Position numbers and translations under genes: made by a program
NCBI RefSeq assembly: GCF_001639275.1
Contig: NZ_LWMU01000070.1
Location: forward strand, 1 to 64,000
Source: Methanobrevibacter oralis
GTDB taxonomy: Archaea > Methanobacteriota > Methanobacteria > Methanobacteriales > Methanobacteriaceae
Direction: 5' to 3'
Length of the DNA stretch: 64,000 nt
Shown here: piece after piece, positions 54,453 through 62,724 of the stretch
Position numbering within the stretch: position 1 is the stretch's first letter
Layout of the letters: each line of letters opens with the position of its first letter
The notes under the pieces: generated by a model
Seen by the model: only the letters and a program-made list of their open reading frames with translations
Database searches by the model: none
Told to the model about the DNA's origin: nothing

Positions 54453-54791
54453 ATGGATCTTTTAATATTAAATGCTAGAAATTCAAAAGAAATGAATAAT
54501 ATTTCTAATGAATTAGCTTTAAAAAAGTTTAAAACAATAGAACAAGATGAACATTATATTTTAAAAAAGAAAAAACGTTATGGTAACATTTTAGTTCATG
54601 CAATATCTTTATTAATTGCTTTATTCTATTTTTATCCAATTATATTTATTAACTTGGCTTATTTTACTTATAGTTATTTATGGGCATCTCCATATGTATT
54701 AATAACAACAGATACCAAAACAGAAACTGGTGATGATTTAGAGTTTAATACAATGGATGAAGTTTTAAAAAAAGCCAATGCTATTTTATAA
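54453..54791 (+). CDS. Small membrane hairpin protein
   Basis: Not recognised. The 112-residue protein has a cytoplasmic N-terminal ~45 residues (NARNSKEMNNISNELALKKF with KKKKRYG), then a two-helix membrane hairpin at about 50-85, and a short acidic tail. It lies 5 bases after the nitroreductase gene and is probably in the same transcript. It overlaps the convergent hypothetical gene by 11 bases at the 3' end. Confidence 0.6.
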   Translation: MDLLILNARNSKEMNNISNELALKKFKTIEQDEHYILKKKKRYGNILVHAISLLIALFYFYPIIFINLAYFTYSYLWASPYVLITTDTKTETGDDLEFNTMDEVLKKANAIL

Positions 54792-55116
54792 TTTCATCTA
54801 CATCATATTCTTCTATTTTTCTTATAATCAAATGATTTGTTATAAGATTATTATCATATTCAGATTCTTCACCTAGTTTTGCATTTATAAATACTTCATT
54901 AGATTTATTTTCACTAAAAAATATTATAATATCTTTGATAAAATTATCATAATCTTTTTGTAATTTTTTATTACTAAATTTAAGTTCTGGAAGTTCATTT
55001 GTCCATAAATCGGATCCAACACTAAATTTTTTGTCGGTAACTTTATTATTCGATATTTCCCCATCTAATGTCAATGAAAAATTGGGATTTAAAATAATCC
55101 AAACAGCTCTTTGCAT
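54781..55116 (-). CDS. Hypothetical protein
   Basis: Not recognised. From ATG 55116 it gives a 111-residue soluble protein starting MQRAVWIILNPNFSLTLDG, with a strand-rich front half and helical, acidic rear half. A GTG three codons upstream is possible. No catalytic or metal motif. Single gene on the minus strand between plus-strand neighbours. Confidence 0.55.
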   Translation of the reverse strand: MQRAVWIILNPNFSLTLDGEISNNKVTDKKFSVGSDLWTNELPELKFSNKKLQKDYDNFIKDIIIFFSENKSNEVFINAKLGEESEYDNNLITNHLIIRKIEEYDVDEIIK

Positions 55117-55174
55117 TTTAATCACTAATTCTTTATTTAATATATAATAATATAAATATTATTAAGGTGGAAAA

Positions 55175-55407
55175 ATGTTTAATTTTAACTATAAAATATT
55201 GATATTATTTTTTTCTATTTTAATAGTGTTTAGTGCTATTTATTTAACATGAATGTTATTGATGAAAACAATGATGATGTTGTTGGTAATTCATCAGCTG
55301 ATAATTTAAAAAACGATAGTAATGGAAGTGTTTGGATAGTAATTAATGGGACTTTGATTGAAGTTAATGTAAGTAATGCTTCAGATAGTGGTTCTGCTTC
55401 GGCTTAA
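55175..55407 (+). CDS. Small secreted/membrane protein split by an ATGA junction
   Basis: ATG 55175, after AAGGTGG, opens a 25-residue hydrophobic signal-like peptide (MFNFNYKILILFFSILIVFS) stopping at TGA 55250-55252. ATG 55249 overlaps that stop (ATGA) and opens a 52-residue hydrophilic peptide rich in Asn, Asp and Ser, ending at 55405-55407 (VSNASDSGSASA). Together they look like one signal peptide plus exported domain, separated by a -1 shift. This could be a pseudogene, a coupled pair, frameshifting or an assembly error. Confidence 0.5.
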
Positions 55408-55461
55408 ATTACTTAAATATATAAATATTATAAAGTAATAAAATAAACCCTAGGAGTTAAA

Positions 55462-55809
55462 ATGTCGAATATTAAAATGATTAAAAATTTAGGGTTTATA
55501 TTAGCTATTATGTTAATAATTTGGGGAATTTATCAAGTTATAACTGCAAAACTAATAACTAATGAAATTATTGTCACTGCTATTATTTTAATAATGTTAG
55601 GTGTTGCATATTCCTTAATTTTATATAATAAATCTTGGACAAAGGCAATATTCTTTTTTGAAGGTTTAATCATAGGTGTTAGTGGATATTTATTTTTAGA
55701 TAACCTATATGGAATTTCTTTTCTTATAATTGGTTTTATTATTGTTATAATAGCTATTCTTGCTTATATTCAAAAATTACCTGCAAGTATTTTAAAATGG
55801 TTTTATTGA
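55462..55809 (+). CDS. Small four-helix membrane protein
   Basis: Not recognised. The 115-residue protein consists of four hydrophobic segments, about 8-25, 32-50, 55-75 and 80-103, with short charged loops (YNKSWTKA, IQKLPAS). Basic start MSNIKMIKNLG. GGAG precedes the ATG. It stands alone between the split small protein and the ATP synthase promoter. Function unknown. Confidence 0.65.
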   Translation: MSNIKMIKNLGFILAIMLIIWGIYQVITAKLITNEIIVTAIILIMLGVAYSLILYNKSWTKAIFFFEGLIIGVSGYLFLDNLYGISFLIIGFIIVIIAILAYIQKLPASILKWFY

Positions 55810-55925
55810 TAATTATAATATCTTTATTTCATTTTTATCAATTTTTTTAAGTAATTCTTATTTTTTTAGATGTTTTTTTTATCTGAATTTAAATTTTATC
55901 TATTTTTAATAATATTTATAGTAAA

Positions 55926-55967
55926 AGATATATATAGCGCTCGATAAAGATAACTATACCATGGTGA
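55926..55967 (+). promoter_or_regulatory. Promoter and ribosome-binding site of the ATP synthase operon
   Basis: A purine-rich BRE-like GTAAAAG precedes the TATA element AGATATATATA at 55926-55936. Transcription is predicted near 55957-55961, leaving a leader of about 15 bases that holds GGTGA (55963-55967), 6 bases before ATG 55974. This is the only clear promoter ahead of the eight plus-strand genes that follow. Confidence 0.5.
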
Positions 55968-55973
55968 TTAATT

Positions 55974-56288
55974 ATGGCAGAGATATCAGACGCAATCGCA
56001 ATGATAAAAAAAGCTGAATCTGATGCTGAACAAATTATTATTGATTCAGAGTCCCAATCAAAGGACTTAATCACTGAATCAAAAATAAATGCTGAAGAAA
56101 CAATTTCCTCAGCTAAACAAGCAGCAGAAGAAGAAGTGAAAAATACTGTTTTTGATGCAGAAGATAAAGCTAAAGTTGAAGCACAATCTATTGCTGCAGA
56201 GTCTGAAAGTAACGTAAGTTCTTTAAAAGACAAAGCTATGGTGAATGTAGATGAGGCTGCTTCTTTTATTGTCAAAAATATTTTGTAG
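55974..56288 (+). CDS. atpH: A-type ATP synthase subunit H
   Basis: Peripheral-stalk subunit H of the A1Ao ATP synthase, which pairs with subunit E as a coiled coil. The 104-residue protein is an almost uninterrupted Ala/Glu/Ser helix (ISDAIAMIKKAESDAEQIII) with the typical C-terminal VDEAASFIVKNIL. It is first in the operon, in the order H-I-K-E-C-F-A-B, and 12 bases upstream of subunit I. The symbol atpH is used in the archaeal A-type sense (ahaH). Confidence 0.93.
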   Translation: MAEISDAIAMIKKAESDAEQIIIDSESQSKDLITESKINAEETISSAKQAAEEEVKNTVFDAEDKAKVEAQSIAAESESNVSSLKDKAMVNVDEAASFIVKNIL

Positions 56289-56300
56289 TGTGAGATTTAT

Positions 56301-58304
56301 ATGTTCCAGACAGTTAGAATGCGTAAAATTAGAATAGTTACACTTGATAAGTATTTAACTCAAGTAGTGGATGCTATCCATGAACAAGGGTTAGTACAAA
56401 TCAGTGATATTTCTGATGGTATTCAGCAAGATCCTGAACTAGCGGAATTATTAACTCCTGCTAAGGCATCTTCACACGCTGGTAAGTTATCTTCACTTTT
56501 AATGAAAACTAATGGAATATCTGAACTATTAGGAAATTCTATATCAGAAGGCCATGGGTTTAAAGACAAATTAATGTCTTTTATTAGTCCGGATATGCCT
56601 ATTCAAAAGGAAGTTGAAGATTTAGATACTGATGCTTTTATTTTAAAAGCTGAAGACATATTAGCTCAAGTTGAGAGTAAAACCAGTGTTATTGAAGGGA
56701 AACTTTCCACGCTCGACGCTGAGACAAGTGAATTACAGTCTAATAAAAGCTTAGCTACAAAATTATCTAATATTGACATAGATTTAGCTCTTTTAAAAGA
56801 TTCTAAATACACTTCTGTTACTGTTGGAAGGATTAATGTTGAATCTGCTTCAGAAATCAAAACTAAATTAAGTAACTTGACTGATGAATTAGAAATATTT
56901 ACAGTCCCAGGTGATGTAGAAAATAGTGTAATCATCGCAGTGGTGACTTTAAAAGAATTTAGTGATGATGTTTATTCAACACTTCGTAAATTCGATTTTG
57001 AGAAACTTGAAATAGGCGAGATTAAAGGTACTCCTCAACAAATTATTTCAAGTGCTGATAATAGATTAAAATCCATTGAATCTGAACGTGCAACAGCTAA
57101 AGCTGATTTAAGAGTAGTTGCAGAAGAATGGGATGATGAAATATTATCTCTCAAAGAACAATTAGAAAATGAAAAAGATAAGAATGATATAATTTCTGCT
57201 TTTGTTCAAACTAAGGATACTTACATGCTTGAGGCATGGATTCCTATAGATGATACTCAAAAAGTTGAACAATTAGTTGAAAAAAGTTCTGATGGACATT
57301 GTACCTTTGAAACTATTGAAGTTGAAGGTAGAGATGATGAAGACGTACCTATTTTACAACAAAATAATTGGTATGCAAAACCTTATGAGTTCCTCGTTGG
57401 TATGTATTCACCTGTACGTTATAATGCTATAGACCCAACAATTTTTGTTGCAATCATGTTCCCATTTTTCTTCGGGTTCTGTTTAACTGATGCAGTTTAT
57501 GGTTTAGTTGTGTCTTTATTAGGTGTTTTATTATTACGTGGTTTAGGTAAATTAAATGATACAATGAATTCATTTGGTTGGATTCTAGTAGCATGTGGAA
57601 TCTGGTCAATAATATTAGGTTTAATTACAAATGGTTTTTTAGGAGATTTACCAGAAAGAATTTTAGGTTTCCGTTTACCTACTATTGTAGGAGCTGTTGA
57701 ATCATTTGTTCACCCAGATACAATCTTAATAATTGCTATATTAGTAGGTATTGTTTATCTTAATATTGGTTTTATTGTTGGTACAATCAATAATTTAAGA
57801 TATGGTGATAAAAAAGAAGCTATTGGATCCCAACTTTGTTGGTTTGTTTTAGAAGCTGGTATTATATTATTAGCTTTAGGATTCGTAATGCCTGCAATTG
57901 GCATGATTGGAATGATATTAGGAGTTATACTAATACTTGCATGTATTGGAATGTTAGTTTATGGAAATGGTGCTTATGGAGTTATGGATATCTTCGGATA
58001 TATGGGAGATGTTTTATCTTTTGCTCGTCTTTTAGCACTATGTTTAGCTACTGGTGGTATTGCTATGACAGTAAATATTTTAACTGTAATGGTGGGCGAT
58101 ATGATTCCATATGTAGGTATTGTAGTAGCTATTTTTGTCTTTATTTTTGGACATATAGCAAACTTTGCGTTCCAAGTATTAGGTGCATTTGTTAATTCAT
58201 TACGTCTTAATTATGTAGAATTTTTTGCTCAATTCTTTATGAGTGGTAAAAATAACTTTGAAGCTTTTAAAGCAAAAAGAACATTTACCAAACTTAAAAA
58301 TTAA
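56301..58304 (+). CDS. atpI: A-type ATP synthase subunit I (a)
   Basis: Membrane stator subunit of 667 residues that provides the ion half-channels. The N-terminal ~350 residues are soluble and coiled-coil (contacting the peripheral stalks). The membrane part starts with PYEFLVGMYSPVRYNAIDPT near 355 and has about eight helices. The essential helix contains GDVLSFARLLALCLATGGIA with the conserved Arg, and a second Arg/Glu region is at VNSLRLNYVEFFAQFF near the C-terminus. Standard length and position after subunit H. Confidence 0.96.
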   Translation: MFQTVRMRKIRIVTLDKYLTQVVDAIHEQGLVQISDISDGIQQDPELAELLTPAKASSHAGKLSSLLMKTNGISELLGNSISEGHGFKDKLMSFISPDMPIQKEVEDLDTDAFILKAEDILAQVESKTSVIEGKLSTLDAETSELQSNKSLATKLSNIDIDLALLKDSKYTSVTVGRINVESASEIKTKLSNLTDELEIFTVPGDVENSVIIAVVTLKEFSDDVYSTLRKFDFEKLEIGEIKGTPQQIISSADNRLKSIESERATAKADLRVVAEEWDDEILSLKEQLENEKDKNDIISAFVQTKDTYMLEAWIPIDDTQKVEQLVEKSSDGHCTFETIEVEGRDDEDVPILQQNNWYAKPYEFLVGMYSPVRYNAIDPTIFVAIMFPFFFGFCLTDAVYGLVVSLLGVLLLRGLGKLNDTMNSFGWILVACGIWSIILGLITNGFLGDLPERILGFRLPTIVGAVESFVHPDTILIIAILVGIVYLNIGFIVGTINNLRYGDKKEAIGSQLCWFVLEAGIILLALGFVMPAIGMIGMILGVILILACIGMLVYGNGAYGVMDIFGYMGDVLSFARLLALCLATGGIAMTVNILTVMVGDMIPYVGIVVAIFVFIFGHIANFAFQVLGAFVNSLRLNYVEFFAQFFMSGKNNFEAFKAKRTFTKLKN

Positions 58305-58361
58305 AATTTTCATTTAAAGTTAAATTTATAAAATTAATATATTCAAAAAGGTGAATTAAAT

Positions 58362-58853
58362 ATGGTAGAAATTACTTTAGGTACTGCTTTAGCAGCTATT
58401 GGTGCTGGAGTAGCAATTGGTTTTGCTGGATTAGGTTCTGGTTTAGGGCAAGGTATGGCAGCAGCTGGTTCTGTAGGAGCAGTTGCAGAAGATAACGACA
58501 TGTTTGCTCGGGGTATTATTTTCTCTGCATTACCAGAGACTCAAGCTATTTATGGTTTCTTGATTGCTATTTTATTATTAGTATTCTCAGGTTTATTAGG
58601 TACTGGAAAACCATTAAGTATTGAAGCAGGTATTGTAGCTATTGGTGTAGGTGCATCTATTGGTTTTGCAGGTTTAGGTTCTGGTATGGGACAAGGTATT
58701 GCAGCATCCTCATCTGTTGGTGCTATTGTAGAAGACAATGACATGTTTGCTCGTGGTATTATTTTCTCTGCATTACCAGAGACTCAAGCTATTTATGGTT
58801 TCTTGATTGCTATTTTACTTATGGTATTCGGCGGAATATTGGCGGCAGCTTAA
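58362..58853 (+). CDS. atpK: A-type ATP synthase subunit K (c-ring), duplicated hairpin
   Basis: Rotor ring subunit of 163 residues made of two hairpins (1-84 and 85-163). Each has an ion-binding carboxylate in LPETQAIY (E59 and E140), with Q30 and Q111 in the preceding helices and T60/T141 and Y64/Y145 following. That Gln-Glu-Thr-Tyr set fits the sodium-binding pattern reported for Methanobrevibacter c subunits. The two hairpins share a nearly identical 78-bp stretch. Position after subunit I is usual. Confidence 0.96.
   Translation: MVEITLGTALAAIGAGVAIGFAGLGSGLGQGMAAAGSVGAVAEDNDMFARGIIFSALPETQAIYGFLIAILLLVFSGLLGTGKPLSIEAGIVAIGVGASIGFAGLGSGMGQGIAASSSVGAIVEDNDMFARGIIFSALPETQAIYGFLIAILLMVFGGILAAA
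58497..58817 (+). repeat. Near-identical internal repeat in atpK
   Basis: The 78 bases at 58497-58574 recur at 58740-58817, 243 bases (81 codons) away, with one mismatch (58511, G in the first copy, T in the second). It covers DMFARGIIFSALPETQAIYG in both hairpins. Identity at silent sites suggests recent homogenisation. Confidence 0.85.
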
Positions 58854-58866
58854 GGAGGCAATTTGT

Positions 58867-59490
58867 ATGAGCTCAGGCACAGATAAAATTGTTTCAAGCA
58901 TAATGTCTGAAGCCCAGGAGAAAGCTGATATAATCATTCAAAATGCTAACGCAGAAGTTTCAACTATTAATGCTCGTGCAGAAAAAACTGCAGAAGCAGA
59001 AAAAAGTAAAATTTTAGAAAATGGTAAAAAACAATCTGATATGAGATATCAGCAAATCATTTCCGAAGCTAAGATGAATGCTCGTAGAGCCGAATTAGGT
59101 GCTAAAGAAGAAGTAATTGAAGCAGCTTTTACTAAAGCTAGTGAAGAGCTAAAAGCAAAAGCTTCTTCTTATGATGATGAGTACTCCCAATCTTTAATTG
59201 CAAATATAAAAGAAGCTGCTAGTGAAATTGGTGGTGGAGATTTAATTGTTCAATTAAATGGTGCAGACTCAAGCAAAATTGAAAATAAACTAAGTGAACT
59301 CTCTTCAGATATTTCTCGTGAAATTGGTACATCTACTACTCTTAAATTAGGTGAACCTATTGAAGCTATTGGTGGAGCTATTGTAAAAACCAGTAATGGA
59401 TATATTGAAGTAAATAATACTATCGAATCTAGATTAGATAGATTTAAAAGTGTATTACGTAGTGAAGTTGCTAGCATATTATTTAAATAA
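58867..59490 (+). CDS. atpE: A-type ATP synthase subunit E
   Basis: Peripheral-stalk subunit E of 207 residues: long N-terminal helix (SIMSEAQEKADIIIQNANAE) that pairs with H, and a C-terminal globular domain (LGEPIEAIGGAIVKTSNGYI and NTIESRLDRFKSVLRSEVA). ATG 58867 has AAGGAGG upstream; the longer open frame from 58807 lies inside atpK in another frame and is not coding. Followed by atpC after 12 bases. Confidence 0.95.
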   Translation: MSSGTDKIVSSIMSEAQEKADIIIQNANAEVSTINARAEKTAEAEKSKILENGKKQSDMRYQQIISEAKMNARRAELGAKEEVIEAAFTKASEELKAKASSYDDEYSQSLIANIKEAASEIGGGDLIVQLNGADSSKIENKLSELSSDISREIGTSTTLKLGEPIEAIGGAIVKTSNGYIEVNNTIESRLDRFKSVLRSEVASILFK

Positions 59491-59502
59491 GGAGGATAAA
59501 TT

Positions 59503-60657
59503 ATGGCTGATGAAATTGCTACATTGATTAGTTCAGTAGGACTTACACCAGAAGCATTCATTGCATTTTGTGTAATTGCAATCCTTGTAGTAGGTGCTGT
59601 AGTTGTGATCATTACATCTAGACCAATTTTGGATATTTATCCTTATCTTAATCCAAGTGCAAGAGTAAGAGCTAGAAAAGGAAGATTATTTACAGAAAAA
59701 CAAATCTCTGAAATCGTTGAAACAAATGATGTTGGAGAAGTTGAAAATTATCTTAAAGGTGTTCCTGAATATGCTGATGCATTAGACGATTATCCTCTTG
59801 ATAAAGCATTGGATGTTCAGCGTGCTAATACTTATGACTTTATTGCAAGAGTAGCTCCTAAGGAAGTTAAAAAGCCTTTTGTTGTAATGTCTAAGAAAAC
59901 CGACATTAACAATATTAAAAGTCTTTTAACTGCTAAGGAAGTTGGCCTTACAGCAGAAGAGACTAAAGAATTATTAGTTCCATGTGGATCTTTATATGAT
60001 GAACTTGAATCTTTAGTTGATGCAGAAAGTGTAACTGATATTGTCACAAGTTTAGATTCAACTGAATATGCAACTGCATTAGAAGATGCTCTTCCAAAAT
60101 ATGAAGAAACAAAAATGGTTCTTTCATTAGAATCTGCTTTAGATAAATTTTATTTAAGCAATTTATTACGCTCTTCAGACGTTCCGTCAGATGAAAACAA
60201 ACAAATCATATTTTCATATGTAGGAACTCAAGTTGATATTGATAATCTTAAATTAATCATAAGAGCAAAAGAAGATGGATTAGATTATGATACTATTGCT
60301 CCTTATATGTTAGAAGATGGATACCAATTACGTGAATGGAAACTTAAAGATTTAATGGAATCTCCTGATGTTACAAATGTAATATCTGGTTTAGATGGTA
60401 CTAAATATTCTGAAGCATTAACTGATGCTATTCCATTATACAATGAAACTGGATCAATTTATGTATTTGAAAAAGCTTTAGATGTTTATTTAGTTAACTA
60501 TGCAAAATCTTTATCCTCTAAAAAACCATTAGGTGTTGGTCCAATTATTGGTTATTTAAGTCAAAAAGAAAACGAAATTAAGAATTTAAAAATTATTTCA
60601 AGAGCAAAAAGGGAAGAAGGATTTCCTAATTCTAAAATTATGGAGATGTTAATATGA
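59503..60657 (+). CDS. atpC: A-type ATP synthase subunit C
   Basis: Central-stalk socket subunit C (V-type subunit d homologue) of 384 residues. One hydrophobic segment near 19-38 (AFIAFCVIAILVVGAVVVII) is followed by three homologous helical repeats (RARKGRLFTEKQISEIVE, GLDYDTIAPYMLEDGY, KIISRAKREEGFPNSKIMEM). The N-terminal membrane helix is an addition relative to many bacterial homologues. GGAGG lies upstream, and its stop overlaps atpF (ATGA). Confidence 0.94.
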   Translation: MADEIATLISSVGLTPEAFIAFCVIAILVVGAVVVIITSRPILDIYPYLNPSARVRARKGRLFTEKQISEIVETNDVGEVENYLKGVPEYADALDDYPLDKALDVQRANTYDFIARVAPKEVKKPFVVMSKKTDINNIKSLLTAKEVGLTAEETKELLVPCGSLYDELESLVDAESVTDIVTSLDSTEYATALEDALPKYEETKMVLSLESALDKFYLSNLLRSSDVPSDENKQIIFSYVGTQVDIDNLKLIIRAKEDGLDYDTIAPYMLEDGYQLREWKLKDLMESPDVTNVISGLDGTKYSEALTDAIPLYNETGSIYVFEKALDVYLVNYAKSLSSKKPLGVGPIIGYLSQKENEIKNLKIISRAKREEGFPNSKIMEMLI

Positions 60658-60971
60658 GTTCAGTAGCAGTTATTGGAGATAATGACACAGTATCTGGTTT
60701 CAGATTAGGTGGCATCAAACAAGCAATTGTTGTAAATAATGCTGAAGAAGCAATTGTAGCTTTTGATAAATTTTTAGATGATGAAATTTCAATTATTATT
60801 ATTACTCAACAAATGGCTAATGAGATTAGAGAACATATTAATAAAAGAATTGGTTCTGAAGTTTTACCAATGATAATTGAGATACCTGATAAAGATGGGT
60901 CCTCACAAGGATCATCTGATCAAATTAATGACCTTATTAAAAGAGTTATCGGGGTAGAGATGGTTAAATGA
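60654..60971 (+). CDS. atpF: A-type ATP synthase subunit F
   Basis: Central-stalk subunit F of 105 residues, Rossmann-like: [20 protein letters not shown] at 6-25, [17 protein letters not shown] in the middle and [12 protein letters not shown] near 78. Overlaps atpC at its start and atpA at its end, both by ATGA, so translation of C, F and A is coupled. Confidence 0.95.
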   Translation: MSSVAVIGDNDTVSGFRLGGIKQAIVVNNAEEAIVAFDKFLDDEISIIIITQQMANEIREHINKRIGSEVLPMIIEIPDKDGSSQGSSDQINDLIKRVIGVEMVK

Positions 60972-62722
60972 TTATTGAAGGAAAAATTATTAAAATTGCT
61001 GGGCCTGTTATTGTCGCAGATGGTATGAGAGGGGCTCAGATGCTTGAGATGGTTAGGGTAGGTGAACAGAAGCTTATCGGGGAAATCATTGAGCTTGAAG
61101 GTGACACTGCAACTATCCAAGTATATGAAGAAACAGCCGGTATTCAACCGGGTGAAGTAGTTGAATGTACAGGAGGCGCATTATCTGTAGAACTTGGTCC
61201 AGGTGTAATGAGTTCTATTTTCGATGGTATTCAAAGGCCTTTAAGAATTATCAGAGAAGAATCTGGTGACTTTATTGCAAGAGGTATTGATGTAGAATCT
61301 ATCGATAAAGAGAAAAAATGGGAATTCAAACCTGTTGCAAAAGTTGGAGATGTAGTAACTGGTGGAGATGTACTTGGTGAAGTACAAGAAACTTCTGCAG
61401 TTTTACATAAAATATTAGTTCCTCCAACTATGGAGGGTACTGTAAAAAGTTTAGCTAGTGAAGGCGAATACACAGTTCTTGAAGATATTGCAGAAATTGA
61501 AGCTGATGGTGAAGTAAAAGCAGTTCAAATGCTCCAAAAATGGCCTGTTAAAAAAAGCCGTCCATATGTAAGAAAATTAGACCCAGATATACCATTAGTA
61601 ACTGGTCAAAGAGCACAAGATACTTTTTTCTCAGTAGCTAAAGGAGGAGCAGCAGCCATTCCAGGTCCATTTGGATCAGGTAAAACTGTTACCCAACAAC
61701 AATTAGCTAAGTGGGCTGATGCAGACATTGTTGTGTATATTGGATGTGGAGAACGTGGTAACGAAATGACTGAAGTACTTACCGAATTCCCTTACCTTGA
61801 TGACCCTAAAACTGGAAACCCATTAATGGATAGAACTGTTCTTATTGCAAATACTTCTAACATGCCAGTAGCCGCTCGTGAAGCATGTGTATATACCGGT
61901 ATTACAATTGCTGAATATTACCGTGACCAAGGTTATGATGTTGCACTTATGGCAGATTCAACCTCAAGATGGGCTGAAGCTATGAGAGAAATCTCTGGAA
62001 GACTTGAAGAAATGCCTGGAGAAGAAGGTTATCCAGCTTACTTAGCATCCAGATTGGCACAATTCTATGAAAGAGCAGGAAGAGTAGAAACTATTGGTAG
62101 TGAATCAAAAGAAGCTTCAATTTCTGTTGTTGGTGCTGTATCTCCTCCTGGTGGAGACTTATCTGAACCTGTTACTCAAAACACATTACGTATCTGTAAA
62201 GTATTTTGGGCTTTAGATGCATCTCTTGCAGATAAACGTCATTTCCCTTCAATTGACTGGTTACAAAGTTATTCTTTATATGTTGATAGTATTGAAGGTT
62301 GGTGGACTGAAAACATTGCAGCAGATTGGAGAGAAACTCGTGATCAAGCAATGAGTTTATTACAAAAAGAATCTGAACTCCAAGAAATTGTTCAATTAGT
62401 TGGTCCTGATGCATTACCAGAAGCAGACCAAGCTACATTAGAAACAACTCGTATGTTAAGAGAAGATTTCTTACAACAAAATGCATTTGATGATGTGGAT
62501 ACATACTGTGCACCAGATAAGCAATATAAAATGCTAAAAACTATTCTTTTATTCTATAAAGAATCTCTTGCAGCTGTTAACAGAGGAGTTTCAATCCATG
62601 ATATTGTTGCTTTACCTGTTAAAGAAGAGATTGGTAAAATGAAATATGTACCACAAGAAGAATTTGCATCTAAAATAGAAGAAATTCAAGCAGCAATTAC
62701 TAAACAATGCAGTGAGGCTTAA
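60968..62722 (+). CDS. atpA: A-type ATP synthase catalytic subunit A
   Basis: Catalytic subunit of the A1 head, 584 residues, no intein. Beta-barrel domain 1-75, the bulge/non-homologous region at about 115-195, and Walker A GPFGSGKT at 233-240. Further markers are [14 protein letters not shown] with the catalytic Glu, [20 protein letters not shown], and the SYSLYVD region. ATGA overlap with atpF. The codon use (more C in wobble positions) looks more optimised than in surrounding genes, as expected for high expression. Confidence 0.98.
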   Translation: MIIEGKIIKIAGPVIVADGMRGAQMLEMVRVGEQKLIGEIIELEGDTATIQVYEETAGIQPGEVVECTGGALSVELGPGVMSSIFDGIQRPLRIIREESGDFIARGIDVESIDKEKKWEFKPVAKVGDVVTGGDVLGEVQETSAVLHKILVPPTMEGTVKSLASEGEYTVLEDIAEIEADGEVKAVQMLQKWPVKKSRPYVRKLDPDIPLVTGQRAQDTFFSVAKGGAAAIPGPFGSGKTVTQQQLAKWADADIVVYIGCGERGNEMTEVLTEFPYLDDPKTGNPLMDRTVLIANTSNMPVAAREACVYTGITIAEYYRDQGYDVALMADSTSRWAEAMREISGRLEEMPGEEGYPAYLASRLAQFYERAGRVETIGSESKEASISVVGAVSPPGGDLSEPVTQNTLRICKVFWALDASLADKRHFPSIDWLQSYSLYVDSIEGWWTENIAADWRETRDQAMSLLQKESELQEIVQLVGPDALPEADQATLETTRMLREDFLQQNAFDDVDTYCAPDKQYKMLKTILLFYKESLAAVNRGVSIHDIVALPVKEEIGKMKYVPQEEFASKIEEIQAAITKQCSEA

Positions 62723-62724
62723 AA

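Noticed and set aside
57836-58195. 119-codon Cys/Tyr/Trp-rich frame inside atpI
   Set aside because: It is the alternative frame of the hydrophobic atpI helices. The unusual residues come from reading Ile/Leu/Gly codons one base off.
58807-58866. N-terminal extension of subunit E from 58807
   Set aside because: It is inside the atpK coding region in another frame. ATG 58867 has a strong AAGGAGG and gives the family N-terminus.
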